A stretch of DNA of 64,000 bases. It comes from Fremontodendron californicum (lineage: Eukaryota; Streptophyta; Magnoliopsida; Malvales; Malvaceae). The translations under genes were made by a program, and so were the position numbers. The stretch's first letter is position 1. Each line of letters opens with the position of its first letter. Shown here piece by piece: positions 31,965 through 42,751 of this stretch. The notes beneath the pieces were generated by a model, which worked only from the letters and a program-made list of their open reading frames with translations, did no database searches and was not told the origin of the DNA. The stretch is taken from positions 14,451,501-14,515,500 of the forward strand of contig JAULJL010000015.1 in assembly GCA_030761205.1 (NCBI GenBank). The letters run 5' to 3'.

Positions 31965-32936
31965 TTAAGCACCATTAAGAGTTCTACTAAGATAGTAGAG
32001 TGCAATTTCTTTTCCTACATCATTCTCTTGTGCCAATAATGCTCCTAAGGAACGTTCTTGTGCAGCAATATAAAGGATTAACGGCTGTCCTGGTATACGT
32101 GCCTTCAGAATAGGTGGTTGTAACAAAAAGGTCTTAATGCTCTTAAAAGCATTACTGCAGGCCTCATCCCAGACAAAAGGGACATCTTTCTTCATTAGCT
32201 GGCTAAATGGTTGACATCGACCAGCCAAGTTTGAGATAAAACGTCGGATATATGCCAATCTTCCTTGCAGACTTTTAAGTTCATGCAGATTGCGCGGTTC
32301 AGGCATTTTCATGATTGCATCTATTTTTGATTGATCGATCTCAATCCCACGATGTCGTACGATGAACCCCAAAAACTTGCCCGAGGATACTCCGAACGCA
32401 CACTTGAGCGAATTCATCTTCAATTGGTATCTACGCAATCTTTCAAACACTTGGCGAAGATCAGCAAGATGATTGGATTTTTCCTTTGACTTCACTACCA
32501 AGTCATCAACATAACATTCGACATTTTTGTGAAGCATATCATCAAAGATCTTTTGCATTGCTCTTTGATAAGTAGCACCTGCATTCTTTAACCCAAACGG
32601 CATAACTTTGTAACAGTATATTCCTTTTGGAGTTCGAAATGCGGTAAGTTCTTCATCTCTTGGAGCTATGCGAATTTGATTATAACCAGACGATCCATCC
32701 ATAAATGACAAAGCTTCATGGCCAGTTGTAGCATCAACCATTATTTCTGTTATAGGGAGAGGAAAGTCGTCCTTTGGACAAGCATTGTTCAAATCTCGAA
32801 AATCTACACAAACTCGAAGTTGACCATTTTTCTTTCTCACTGGAACAATATTTGAGATCCAAGTGGGATACTTGACTTCTCTAATAAAGCCAGCTTTGAT
32901 GAGCTTATTGACCTCAGCTTCAATTTGGGGGATCAA
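31965..32936 (-). CDS. Reverse transcriptase domain of Tat element
   Basis: 323 residues covering the RT core: RKKNGQLRVCVDFRDLN, FMDGSSGYNQI with the first catalytic Asp, MPFGLKNAGATYQRAM, YVDDLVVKS with the catalytic Asp pair, and FLGFIVRHRGIEID. It ends at a TAA at 31965 (LNGA-stop-LNYSPIEK, where gypsy elements usually have Glu). Upstream it is separated by a TGA at 32952-32954 (KQAQ-stop-RFHPDL, usually Arg), which looks like a CGA-to-TGA change. All active-site residues are present, but the polyprotein is not continuous. Confidence 0.9.
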   Translation of the reverse strand: MIPQIEAEVNKLIKAGFIREVKYPTWISNIVPVRKKNGQLRVCVDFRDLNNACPKDDFPLPITEIMVDATTGHEALSFMDGSSGYNQIRIAPRDEELTAFRTPKGIYCYKVMPFGLKNAGATYQRAMQKIFDDMLHKNVECYVDDLVVKSKEKSNHLADLRQVFERLRRYQLKMNSLKCAFGVSSGKFLGFIVRHRGIEIDQSKIDAIMKMPEPRNLHELKSLQGRLAYIRRFISNLAGRCQPFSQLMKKDVPFVWDEACSNAFKSIKTFLLQPPILKARIPGQPLILYIAAQERSLGALLAQENDVGKEIALYYLSRTLNGA

Positions 32937-32951
32937 GTCAGGATGGAAACG

Positions 32952-34388
32952 TCATTGAGCTTGTTTGATAGGTCGGACACTTTTCTTGACAGCCAGATGA
33001 TGCATAGCTATTTTTGGATCAAGTCCCGGCATCTCTTTGTAAGTCCAAGCAAAGATATCTCGATACTCTATCAAAAGATCAAGATAGGCTTTTTCTTCTT
33101 CTGGTGGTAAGCAAGCATTAATAAAGATCGGTCGTGGATCTTCACTAGTACTGATGTTAACCTCCTTTAGCTCATCAATAGTAGCTTGATTTCCTTCTTC
33201 AAAAGACGAAGGGGCTTCTTGGGCTTCTTCTTCTTGAGATTTTTCACCAGTTTCTTTTACAGATACATGGTTAGAAGTAAAGATTTCTGTTTCTTCAAGT
33301 TCTTCTTCCTCTGAGGATGGGACTGATTTGGTTATAACCACTGTGTGCTTTCTAGCCTTTAAAACTTCACCAGTAGTTACCTTCCATTCGCTCTGCCTTT
33401 TCATTCGAGAAGGAATTTTGCTGTGAAAATCTCTTGATTCCTTTAAAGTGGAAGACTTTCTTTTTCGGCCACAGTTAACTTCTTCAGAGTACAGACTTCC
33501 AAGCCTTGACTGAATGGAAATTGGTTTACTTACAGAAACTTCACTGCATTTTTCTCCCATTCGTTCAAAAATTGACCTTCGTGATGATTGAATGCTCAAA
33601 CGATCAAACACTGAACATCGTGTTGAGCGTGCTCCCAAGCGATCAAATACTGAAAGTCCTGGTGGCTTCACTGCATCTTCTTGCTCCTCGAGAACTTCCT
33701 CCACATTTATGTACCTCGAAGTTTGTTTATGAATCTTCAATTTTAATGGAGAATATCCAAGCCCCTCTCTAGAAGTTCCGATGTGATCAATCTTCTTTTG
33801 CCAAACCTGTCGGATCTTGAATGAACTTTGCGGCTTTTCTTTGCTAGGCTCTTTTGTCTCGTGAGCCAATTTTGCAACATCCTCTTGTTTATATCCAGCT
33901 TTGACAAGCAACCTATAAGCATTAGGATCAAAATGTTTAGCTCGATGAGTAGGAAGATCCTGATGTTCACAAAGAGATTCTTCTACTGGTCTAACAAATC
34001 CTTGCAGTGGAGGTATAAGGCCTCTTGATTCTTCCAAGTTAGTGAGGGGAAGAGTCAGATCCTTTAAACCTTGAGCAATTCCATCTTCTCCAACTGTGGA
34101 AGAAGCCAAATTCTTTCCCTTTTGCTTTAATTCTTGCATTGGGTTGGGCATTACTTTTTCGATAAATGTATCTTTTAGATAAAACTTTGCATCTGCGAAA
34201 TGTGCTTCTGCTATAGTAAATGGCTTAGCGTCTGCAATGATCGTCTTGACTTGTCCGTTTCTGCAATACTTGAGACATTGATGCAGAGTTGAGGAGACTA
34301 CACCATTTTGATGTATCCACGGTTGTCCTAACAACATGTTGTATGTCGTTTTGGCATCAATCACATGGAAAAGTGGACTTGACTCCAT
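32952..34388 (-). CDS. Protease-RT linker region of Tat polyprotein
   Basis: 478 residues. The start reads LFHVIDAKTTYNMLLGQPWI, the end of the retropepsin-like domain. A long charged linker follows with repeated SVFDRLGARSTRCSVFDRLS and FERMG units, a feature of Tat polyproteins. The end reads LPPEEEKAYLDLLIEYRDIF and MPGLDPKIAMHHLAVKK, the conserved entry to the RT. It lies in one frame with its neighbours, and single stop codons at 34404 and 32952 bound it. Confidence 0.85.
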   Translation of the reverse strand: MESSPLFHVIDAKTTYNMLLGQPWIHQNGVVSSTLHQCLKYCRNGQVKTIIADAKPFTIAEAHFADAKFYLKDTFIEKVMPNPMQELKQKGKNLASSTVGEDGIAQGLKDLTLPLTNLEESRGLIPPLQGFVRPVEESLCEHQDLPTHRAKHFDPNAYRLLVKAGYKQEDVAKLAHETKEPSKEKPQSSFKIRQVWQKKIDHIGTSREGLGYSPLKLKIHKQTSRYINVEEVLEEQEDAVKPPGLSVFDRLGARSTRCSVFDRLSIQSSRRSIFERMGEKCSEVSVSKPISIQSRLGSLYSEEVNCGRKRKSSTLKESRDFHSKIPSRMKRQSEWKVTTGEVLKARKHTVVITKSVPSSEEEELEETEIFTSNHVSVKETGEKSQEEEAQEAPSSFEEGNQATIDELKEVNISTSEDPRPIFINACLPPEEEKAYLDLLIEYRDIFAWTYKEMPGLDPKIAMHHLAVKKSVRPIKQAQ

Positions 34389-34403
34389 ATCTCCAATGAA
34401 AAG

Positions 34404-35507
34404 TTAAAGTCTAAGTTTTCCAAGAGCTCTTTGTCCCCCTTGGTTGAATCCTTGGATCATCAAGCGGCTTTGCATCAATTCATCCAAAGGAACTCCCAAT
34501 TCTTTCATTGTCATCAACGGGAGTATGTTGACAGCAGAACCATCATCGATCAAGATTCTATTGATTTTTTGTTCCCGAGTATATCCTACGATGAACAACG
34601 GCCGATTATGAGGGGTTGACCCCAGCAACAGATCTTCATCAGAAAAGTTAATTTTCGTAGCACAAGGATGATCATCAACTTCAAATGCTACTGAGTCAAT
34701 GTTGTTTTCATTATCTTCATTGCCACTGTTATGGTAACAACTCATGAAAACCAAATCTTCATTTCTAAGCTGAATTGGCATGAATTCGTTTAAAGTGATT
34801 TGCCTCCTTGACTTTCTCCCTACTGAATTTTTACCTTGAGATGGCATTTTTGCTTCTTGAGGCACATTGGGCTTTGGAGATTTAGATGGTTGTTTGATCA
34901 TCTTAGCTCTTGTAGGCACTTTCACAACTTTTGGAAGATTCTTCTTTTTGCTTCTTCGACGTGTGACTAGAGTCCAACCATCGTAATCTTGATTTTGTCT
35001 TTGAAGCAAATAGTTGCCCCCACTTCCCTGAAGATCCACTATCGTACTTGTACTTGGAGCCAGTATGATAGGATCAAAAAAGCCAAATTTTATGGTTCTA
35101 TCCAGCAAATTGGATTGAGAAACCATATTGACTGATGCCAAATTTGACGACACCGTTTCTTCTTCAAACTCGATTTTCCCCTCTTCATAGAGTCGCATAA
35201 TTCTATCCTTCAAAATAAAGCACTTCTCCAGAGGATGGCTAATCAAGCGATGGTACTTGCAATAATTGGGGTCTTCTACTTTATCAGCTTCTTCAGGTCG
35301 CTTTATTTCTGGCAACTGAATCAGCTTAGTCTTTAAAAGTTCTTCAAGAATGCTTGAAACATCAGAATCAGGAAAAGGATACTTCTTTTCTTGCCTCTCC
35401 TTCAAAGTGATCTTGCCTTTACCTTTGTCTTGGATAGGAGAAGATTTCGTCTCTTGAGATTGCTTTGACTTGGGAGATATCATGAGTGGCTTGGTAGTCA
35501 CGGCCAT
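34404..35507 (-). CDS. Gag C-terminal region and protease of Tat element
   Basis: 367 residues. The first part contains YCKYHRLISHPLEKCFILKD, the zinc-knuckle-like CxxxH...C region that Tat elements carry in place of a CCHC box. Further on comes the aspartic protease motif ILIDDGSAVNILPLMTMKEL. It ends at an in-frame TAA at 34404-34406, directly before the protease's last segment. It is in the same frame as the gag part, separated by the TAA at 35589. The protease would cut the polyprotein into its mature parts. Confidence 0.85.
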   Translation of the reverse strand: MAVTTKPLMISPKSKQSQETKSSPIQDKGKGKITLKERQEKKYPFPDSDVSSILEELLKTKLIQLPEIKRPEEADKVEDPNYCKYHRLISHPLEKCFILKDRIMRLYEEGKIEFEEETVSSNLASVNMVSQSNLLDRTIKFGFFDPIILAPSTSTIVDLQGSGGNYLLQRQNQDYDGWTLVTRRRSKKKNLPKVVKVPTRAKMIKQPSKSPKPNVPQEAKMPSQGKNSVGRKSRRQITLNEFMPIQLRNEDLVFMSCYHNSGNEDNENNIDSVAFEVDDHPCATKINFSDEDLLLGSTPHNRPLFIVGYTREQKINRILIDDGSAVNILPLMTMKELGVPLDELMQSRLMIQGFNQGGQRALGKLRL

Positions 35508-35588
35508 GGACTGTTTGCTTTCTCCCTTGTTGATAAAGGTTTTGCCCCCTTTGCGTGTATCTTGTTTTTCCTTGGCTTTCTTTGGCTC

Positions 35589-36830
35589 TTACACCGGAGG
35601 TTCTTGATTTCCAGCAGCTGTCATGCTCAACTCCATATCATGAGCACGAGTGGCTAATTCTTCAAAGGTCTTAGGCTTGATGCCTTGAAGAATGTAACGC
35701 AAGCCCCAATTCATGCCTTGGATGCACATGTCAAGGGCAGAAGACTCAGACAGTCTTTCTTTGCAGTTAAGGCTCAGATTTCTCCATCTGTGGATGTAAT
35801 CAATGACTGGCTCATCCTTCCATTGACGTGAGCTTGTGAGTTCGATCATGCTGACTAAGCGACGAGTACTGTAGAATCGATTAAGGAATTCACGCTCAAG
35901 TTGTTCCCAGCTGTCAATCGTCCCAGGCTCAAGATCAGTATACCAATCAAAGGCATTGCTTTTTAGGGAGCGAACGAACTGCTTCACCATGAGATCCCCA
36001 TAGGTACCAGCATTATTGCAAGTTTCCACGAAATGTGCAACATGTTGGCGTGGATTTCCTTTTCCATCGAACTGCTGAAACTTTGGGGGTTGATAGTTCC
36101 TAGGCATCCTCAGACGATCGATCCTTTGATAATATGGTTTTGCATATGTATATGAAGGTTGAGTGATGCTTTCAACTTGATCTTTGATAGCCTCCTTGAT
36201 AAGATCCTTGAGCTGACTGGTAGTGACGAGTTCATTGATCTTTTCTTCAGAATCCTTAGCAACTTCCTTGCCAGAGTTATCACCATCATCTTGAAAGATT
36301 GATTGCCAATTCTGGTTTGAAGCTTCGTTCCTTTTTCCAGTGAGACCGGCGATCTTGTCCATCATGGAAGCGATCTGGTTATCCTTCTCTTTGATACTTG
36401 CTGAAAGAATTTCAACAGATTTTACCAAAAGTGCAACTTGTTCTTCCAATGATGTGGTGCCAGTTGTCATGACAGCCATTACTCCAGAACTTGATTTTGA
36501 AGCAGATGATGGAATAGGCTTGTTGCTTGAGTAGCTATCTTGTTCTTTGTATGTTAACTGGCGACTTGCACTTGATCCTCGAGGAGAATCGACTTGTTCA
36601 GCGGAAACTTCTTCTAAGTCTTGAATTGGAGAAGAAGTGTCATAGAGAGGGTTTTGATTGAGCACTGGAAAAGTTTGCTCATACAATTCAGTAAAAGTTT
36701 TGGTCTTGCTCCTAGTGCCATAAGGATGAGCGGGGATATCAACTCTTGATGATGAAGTGGGGTAGACTGCGGGATTAGCTCGAGCAGGCTTGAGAGTTGG
36801 TTTGTTAGCAAGGTTCTTCTTGGGAGCCAT
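35589..36830 (-). CDS. Gag of Tat element
   Basis: 413 residues from the ATG at 36830 ([16 protein letters not shown]); the open frame extends further upstream into the primer site and LTR, which are not coding. The middle has a short coiled coil ([19 protein letters not shown]), and the C-terminal half is a retrotransposon gag domain: [65 protein letters not shown]. Gag forms the virus-like particle of the element. The TAA at 35589 separates it from the protease part; the frame continues after it. Confidence 0.9.
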   Translation of the reverse strand: MAPKKNLANKPTLKPARANPAVYPTSSSRVDIPAHPYGTRSKTKTFTELYEQTFPVLNQNPLYDTSSPIQDLEEVSAEQVDSPRGSSASRQLTYKEQDSYSSNKPIPSSASKSSSGVMAVMTTGTTSLEEQVALLVKSVEILSASIKEKDNQIASMMDKIAGLTGKRNEASNQNWQSIFQDDGDNSGKEVAKDSEEKINELVTTSQLKDLIKEAIKDQVESITQPSYTYAKPYYQRIDRLRMPRNYQPPKFQQFDGKGNPRQHVAHFVETCNNAGTYGDLMVKQFVRSLKSNAFDWYTDLEPGTIDSWEQLEREFLNRFYSTRRLVSMIELTSSRQWKDEPVIDYIHRWRNLSLNCKERLSESSALDMCIQGMNWGLRYILQGIKPKTFEELATRAHDMELSMTAAGNQEPPV

Positions 36831-36884
36831 TGCGATTTGATAACTTGAGTTTTGAAGAAAAGAGATGAAAGGCAGAGATTGTCC

Positions 36885-36903
36885 CACCGGGCGTGCCAAA
36901 ATT
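36885..36903 (-). other. Primer-binding site region of Tat element
   Basis: Read on the minus strand, the bases next to the 5' LTR end give ATTTTGGCACGCCCGGTGG, continuing GAC. TGGCACGCCCGGTGGGAC is the expected tRNA-complementary form with leading TGG. I do not name the tRNA. Confidence 0.6.
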
Positions 36904-38274
36904 TGTACACACAAATTTCGCGTCGAAAATATGACAAGGAAAATTTGGAGTCAAATAATAATTTTATTAATCAAACTTTGAGGTTACAATCTCTGAATAT
37001 TCTTAAAGAAAGAAATCCTTTGATTCTTTTCTTCAGTAAAATTTTGATTCAAGGGTCTTCACGACTTGATCTTGAATCGATAAGATCCACTTCAAGGGTC
37101 TTCTAGACTTGATCTTGAAATTTGATCCCAAATTAGGAAGTCTTGAAAATCTTGGAATTATGCTTCAAGGGTCTTGATGACTTGATCCTGAAATTAGCTT
37201 CAAGTGTCTTTGAGACTTTATCTTGAATACACGTTGTTTGCTTCAAGGGTCTTCGAGACTTGATCTTGAGCAAACAAGATTTATCTTCTTTTTTTGGATC
37301 AACACAAGATTGAAGAGCAACTTCTTAAGAAATCTTTAAGAACAGACACAATGGTGTTCTTAAGAATTTCTTGCTTCAATTCTGCAGAGATTTCTTCTTG
37401 AGACTTTGGAGAGGATTTAACTCTTCCAAATCTATTTCTACTTAAGACTTTGGAGAGGATTTAAATCTTCCAAATCTTTTTCTTCTTGAGACTTTGGAGA
37501 GGATTTAACTCTTCCAAATCTTTCTTCTTCTCCTCAGGCTTCTGAATTGTGAATTTGTGTTAAGGGGAGGTCTCTATTTATAGTGGTAGCTAGCCAGGTG
37601 AAAGAGAGTTTTAAAAGAACTCATCCTCCTTATTTATCTCTTAATTATTTTAATTAGAGATAATATCTTCTTATTTATCTCTTAATTAATTTAATTTAAT
37701 TAGAGATAAAATATTTATTTTTATCACTTAATTAATTAATTAAATTAGAATCACTTAATTAATTAATTAAATTAGAGATAAAATATTTATTTATCTCTTA
37801 ATTAATTTAATTAGAGATAAAACTTTATTATTTATCCCTTAATTAATTAATTAAATTAGAGATAAAATATTTATTTTTTATCACTTAATTAATTAATTAA
37901 ATTAGAGATAAAATATTTATTTATCTCTTAATTAATTTAATTTAATTAGAGATAAAAATTTATTATTTATCTCTTAATTAATTTAATTTAATTAGAGATA
38001 AAAATTTATTATTTATCTCTTAATTAATTTAATTTAATTAGAGGTAAAATAATTATGACACATGGGTGAAATTTGATTGGATAACCCATGAATCCTTGCA
38101 ATTTGATTGGTCAAACCATGTGTACATATTTAATTAATTATAAAATAATTAATTATAATATGATATTATCAATTTCACATGGTAATGTATAATTTAATTG
38201 AAAATTTCTTAATTAAAGAAATTCCAATTGACATGTGGCTATTTGTAATTGGTTACAAATTTTCTCCTTCTACA
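36904..38274 (-). repeat. 5' LTR of Tat element
   Basis: Same ends as the left LTR (TGTACACAC to CTTCTACA). The TATA-like CTATAAATAGAG on the minus strand lies near 37575 and would drive gag-pol transcription leftwards. It lacks one ~48-bp unit found in the left copy and keeps ~19 bp absent there. Confidence 0.9.
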
Positions 38275-38279
38275 ACATA

Positions 38280-38800
38280 ATTTAAAATAAAAATAATTTT
38301 TTAAATTTTTTTCCCCAAGCAAGTTCGGTATGGATCCCAAATAGATATGCGAGTCAACTTGCGGACCAACTCCTTTAAATACATCATTTAAAAAGAAAAT
38401 AATAAAATTATTTAATAAAATAAATTTCTTATTTTAACTTTTTTTCTCGAGCGGGTCCGATACGGATCCTAAATCGACTCGCGAGTCAACGTACGAACCA
38501 ACCCCTTTAAATATATCATTTAAAAACAAAATAAAAAAACATAAAACTAAAAAAACCTAAAAACAATTAATAAAATAAATTTATGTTTTAATTTTTTTCC
38601 GAGCGGGTTGGATATAAATCCTAAATTGACCTGGGAGTCAACGTGTTGATCAACTCTTTTAAATACATCATTTAAAATAAAATAATTAATTAATAAAATA
38701 ATTTTTTAGTGGGTCTGATACAGATCCTAAATCTATTCGTGAGTTAACGTACGGACCAATCCATTTAAATATATCATTTAAAAATAATATAAAAATTAAA
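38280..38800. repeat. Helitron minisatellite, right part
   Basis: About four units with GAGTCAAC, GGACCAACTCCTTTAAATAC and ATCATTTAAAA, as at 9300-10260 and 39990-40520. It resumes directly after the Tat element's target duplication and so belongs to the Helitron cut by that element. Confidence 0.7.
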
Positions 38801-38901
38801 AACTAAAAATTGAAAAATCTAAAATAAAAAAACTAAAAAACTTGTCACGTGTCGAAAAAAATCCCTTAGGATATATATATATATTATCTATAGTGTATAG
38901 A

Positions 38902-39618
38902 TGGTAAAACAACAAGCAGAATTTAGTTGTTGATTTAAACATGGCCATTCATGTTTAAAAATGCATTTAAACAACAAGTCTAAAGAATCGAAGGAGTACA
39001 AAATAGCGACGTTTGTAATTTACAAGTGTCGCTAAATTAATGAATTTAGTAGTATTTGTAAATGTACGATCCGATCCTGGGTAGGTATTTTCTAATTGAC
39101 GGCGGTTCAGATCAATCTGAATTACTATTTATTAATAAAAAAAATTATTTAAATTTAATTATAAAAATATATTAATATTAATATAATTTTTTATTTTTAA
39201 AATTTTTTAAATAGTGATTCGGGTTTATGGACCGAACCGAACTTGAATGAAGAATGTGAAAAAAATCTGAACCGTAGTCCGGCCCATAAACACGTCTAAG
39301 AATAACTAGCGTTTTCCAGTAATATACAATATATATATAATTTTTTTGATAAAGTTGTAACATTAAAAAATATACTTATAAGATTTTGAACTAACAATTC
39401 TTACAAATTTTAACATAAATTAACATTATTATCTTATTTGAAATAAAACCTCACAAGTTTTTTTTTTTTAACTTATTACTTTTTCTATTTGTGTTTAATT
39501 TTGATTTTGCACCAAATTTAAGAAATTTAAAATTTGACTTCCATTAATTACAATTTTTTGAAAATTTATTTTGATTTGAAAAGAAAAGAAAAGAATGTAT
39601 AGTTAAAAATAAAGGCAA
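38902..39618. other. Intergenic with diverged MITE copy at 39055-39300
   Basis: No gene is seen. Bases 39055-39300 read GATCCGATCCTGGGTAGG, an AT-rich middle, then TATGGACCGAACCGAACTTG and TCCGGCCCATAAACACG. This is the same layout and partly the same sequence as 41285-41600, so both are copies of one short non-coding repeat family. Confidence 0.45.
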
Positions 39619-40560
39619 CTAGAAAACGACCCCCGCTTCGTCGGGGGTAGTTTTAATTTTTTTTATATAAAATTTTAATTAATTAATAATAATAAATTAA
39701 TTTTAAATTATATTTTTTAAAATAATAATTATTTATTTAATTTTTTATTTCAAAATTGTAATAATCTTAATATAATTATATTTTGTTAATTATGAAAATT
39801 AAATTTATAATAACTGTTTATTTATAAATTACGTAATATAAATATATTTTCAAATGTTATTTATTTATATTTTTTAAAAATATTTAAACTTTAGGATTTA
39901 AAAATAAAAAAATAAAATTGTGATTTATATTTTATTCTCTCGTAAGATCGATTTTCTCATAAAGGTTAGTAACAAGTTCTTTTTTTTCTTTTTTACTTTT
40001 TTTCCCGAACGGATCGAGTACGAATCCTAAATCGATCCGTGACTCAACGCACAGACCTACACCTTTAAATACATCATTTAAAATTTAAATAAAAATAATT
40101 AATAAAATAATTTTTTTTAACTTTTTCCCCTAACTGGGTACGGATCCTAAACCGATCACCGAGTCAACATGCGGACCAACCCTTTTAAAAGCATCATTTA
40201 AAATAAAAAAAAAAAAAAAATTAATAAAATATTTTTTAAAACTTTTTCTCCAAGTGGATCGGATACGGATCTTAAATCAATCCGCGAGTCAACGTGCGGA
40301 TCAGCCACTTTAAATTCATTATTTAAAATTAAAATAAAAATAATTAGTAAAATAAATTTATTTTTTAACTTTTTCTCCGAGCAGGTCGGATACGGATCTT
40401 AAATCAATTCGCGAGTCAACGTGTGAACTAATCACTTTAAATACATCAATTAAAATTAAAAAATATATTTTTTTAATTTTTTTTTCAAGCGGGTCGGATA
40501 TAGATCCTAAATCGACCTAAGAAAATAAAATATTTTTTTGGAATATATATTTATTAATAA
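39619..40560 (-). mobile_element. Helitron-like element, well-preserved 3' end
   Basis: On the minus strand the element ends ACCCCCGACGAAGCGGGGGT, a 7-bp stem with a 6-base loop, then CGTTTTCTAG followed by a host T: the classical Helitron 3' terminus. The body matches those at 8956 and 13940. Units of the ~120-bp minisatellite fill 39990-40520. No Rep/helicase gene is present. The 5' end at right is approximate. Confidence 0.6.
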
Positions 40561-40919
40561 TAATATATTTATTAATTTTTTTGGACATTTAAAGAAATGC
40601 CTCTTGGGTCCCTTTTTTTTGTGAAAAGTCAAAAATACCCATAAAAAATGACAAAATAGGACAAAAAAATCCTTTAATAAAATTCAAAAATTTCCTATGA
40701 GTTCCTATGGACTCAATTTTCATAATAGTTGATACCAAACATAAAAGTTATTTTTCTTTTGATTTTTCAAATTAATTTAAAATAATTAAAGATATACAAA
40801 TAAGATGACATTTATGAGAACAAGAGATTACAAAATTACCTCATAACATTTGATTAAATGATTAATACATGTTTCATATATTTATTTATAAAGTTCAAAA
40901 AGTAGAAGTAAAGAACAAA

Positions 40920-40954
<35 letters not shown>

Positions 40955-41284
40955 GGAAAATAGCTGAATAAATTAAAAATAACAGATACAGAGACCAGTA
41001 GAGCTAAAACTGGAAATTAGGAAAATATATAGTAGAAACCACCACCTAAGGGAGCATCAGCATGCCAAAAGCTACCAAGAAATGCAGCTTTCCTTTCTGA
41101 TCATAAATGCAAATTTGCCGATAGATCAACAGCAAATTTGAGAAGAACCAAGCCGTCCAAGCCAATGTCTTCAACCACTATAACTGAGAGACCCCATTAA
41201 GTATTATGTCTTTAAACTAAGAAAATACAAGCTTATTTACTCAGCTTGACAATGTTTTTTTTTTTTTTTTTGTGCTAATCAGTA
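40561..41284. other. Intergenic, poly-A tract
   Basis: No gene is seen. A run of over 30 A lies at 40923-40953 and may be the tail of a retroposed sequence, but no source or target duplication was identified. Confidence 0.35.
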
Positions 41285-41610
41285 ATTGTGACCTATCCAT
41301 GGATTGGGTAATCCGTTCGGTAACCTATATTGGACCGGATTTGGATAAGGTTTTTGTAATTCGAACCGATTCGGTCCAAATTACTATTTATTAAATAAAA
41401 AATAATTTTTTATTTAAATTTAACTATAAAATATATATAAATATTAATATAAAAATAAAAATAAAAATAAAAATAATTTTTAATATTTTAATATTTTTGA
41501 ATAATAAAATAAGCTTATAAGAGCCGGTCCGGATCCGACCCGAATGGATTTAGACAAAAAAAAAAATTTAAACCGCAACCCGATCCGACCATAAACAAAT
41601 AAATATTTAT
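41285..41610. repeat. Short non-coding repeat next to RALF-like gene
   Basis: It begins GACCTATCCATGGATTGGG and ends with CCGGTCCGGATCCGACCCG and CCCGATCCGACCATAAAC, with an AT-rich middle. It parallels the copy at 39055-39300 and reaches to within 20 bp of the stop codon of the RALF-like gene. Confidence 0.45.
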
Positions 41611-41623
41611 TTGTGCTATTCTA

Positions 41624-42001
41624 CTAGCAATTACGATTATGATTGTTTTCTTTGTATCGACAGTGTTCATGTACTTTGGGCTGATTTTTTTGGCGTGGCA
41701 GGCAATTATTATAAGGGTTACCTCTCTCACAATCTATTACTGGACCTTTCTTGTTGGTAGGCTTTGTTACTTGTCCTAGTTTTATTGGGGCGACCAGGCT
41801 TGCCTCTGGATCAGCAAAAAAGCCAAGATTTACGTCGTCGACGATGAGGCATTCCTGCATGGAGCCACTGCAGTAGTGGGAGGCAGAGCTGCTGCTTGTT
41901 GCAGCTGAAAACGCTGACGCCTGATAATTGAATAAAAGAACCATGGCCATCACCATGGTTGCTATACATTGGAGACCAGCCCTCTTCACATTGCTTCCCA
42001 T
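41624..42001 (-). CDS. RALF-like secreted peptide precursor
   Basis: 125 residues from the ATG at 42001. MGSNVKRAG precedes a hydrophobic signal peptide (IATMVMAMVLLFNYQASAFS). The propeptide has YCSGSMQECLIVDD and NLGFFADPEAS, matching the CxGSxxEC and DSE-type region of RALF precursors. The C-terminal part has four cysteines: CERGNPYNNC, with the 8-residue spacing of the first RALF disulphide, and CRYKENNHNRNC. The usual YISY motif and a dibasic RRxL site are not obvious, so it is a divergent member. RALFs are apoplastic peptides sensed by CrRLK1L receptors. It is intact, unlike its relative at 7180, and has no introns. Confidence 0.65.
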   Translation of the reverse strand: MGSNVKRAGLQCIATMVMAMVLLFNYQASAFSAATSSSSASHYCSGSMQECLIVDDVNLGFFADPEASLVAPIKLGQVTKPTNKKGPVIDCERGNPYNNCLPRQKNQPKVHEHCRYKENNHNRNC

Positions 42002-42098
42002 ATTTTTTTCTCCTAGTTTTCTCTCTCTCAGTAGTTTTCTTACTTTATAAGAAATGAAATTTCAAGCTCTTATGGCATTATAAGTACTGGATCGGAGG

Positions 42099-42108
42099 TT
42101 TTTATATA
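42099..42108 (-). promoter_or_regulatory. TATA box of RALF-like gene
   Basis: Minus-strand TATATAAAAA lies about 100 bp upstream of the ATG at 42001, a suitable place for a plant TATA box with a short 5' UTR. Confidence 0.45.
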
Positions 42109-42750
42109 TGATCAAGAATTTTCCATTATTATTACTTTTATCCATTTAGCTTTTACATAAGCTGCGGTCCTAAGGCTAGGATGAGACATAGAGAAAAACA
42201 AAAAACAACTCATCAATGAATGCAATTGTGGGGTACTTGGGTAGTTCGATCCATTGATTTTATTCACACAAGTCGATTTTACTCCAGAAATAATAGCAAC
42301 CAAAAGCTATCCCACTTCACAATAAGGACAAATTATATGATCAAGGGTTCTTAAATTTTTTATTCGAGTCTATCTATATTTGATGAATGGTCAATTTATT
42401 TGTTGTACTCGCTGTCATGAATCATGATTATAAGTTTTAAATCCAACTTATATAACAGGATTTTCCTAATTTAACATTTTTTAGTATGAGTATTAATTAA
42501 TACACTTAATTAAATATTTATTAAAAAATTTCAATTATGAATTTTCTTTTCGGCAAGTCAAACAAACACGTTTATGCGATTATGTTACAGCAATTACATG
42601 AAGAATTTTATAGTTTATTTTTAGGCAATTACAAGATTACTTTTATGAATTTATATTTGATTCACAGTTAGATCTATACAATGATAGTCCACCACATGAT
42701 GCCACCTGTTAAAAGTTAGGTTTAGAGTTTAGGGTTTCGATTTAAGATTT
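42109..42750. other. Intergenic, no gene seen
   Basis: AT-rich sequence upstream of the RALF-like gene. The minus-strand frame at 42112-42303 has no recognisable feature. Confidence 0.35.
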
Positions 42751-42751
42751 A

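Larger units (their letters stand above)
14386..38274 (-). mobile_element. Giant Tat-lineage Ty3/gypsy retrotransposon with antisense gene
   Basis: LTRs of 1,398 bp (left, 3') and 1,371 bp (right, 5') start TGTACACAC and end CTTCTACA, and are flanked by ACATA at 14381-14385 and 38275-38279. Internal order on the minus strand is gag, protease, reverse transcriptase, RNase H with a second RNase H-type domain, and integrase. It is followed by about 14 kb to the 3' LTR that holds an antisense plus-strand gene. A second RNase H and an antisense ORF are known marks of the Tat lineage. Total 23.9 kb; removing the nested LTR element and the solo LTR leaves about 15.3 kb. The polyprotein frame is broken, so it is now non-autonomous. 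Confidence 0.9.
13940..38901 (-). mobile_element. Helitron-like element interrupted by giant Tat retrotransposon
   Basis: On the minus strand the left end shows a CACCCC...GGGG hairpin followed by ACTTAATTCTAA and a host T (CTAA-T). The body from 13970 to 14380 matches the bodies at 8956 and 39619. The minisatellite is cut at 14380 by the Tat element and resumes right after it at 38275-38790. A possible 5' end (minus-strand A then TCTATACACTATAG) lies at 38900-38901. Interruption of a minisatellite shared with two other copies is the main support; the 5' end is tentative. Confidence 0.45.

Noticed and set aside
14385..37106. Open frame shared by 14385-14588 and 36852-37106
   Set aside because: It lies in the two LTRs of the Tat element and is not a protein gene.
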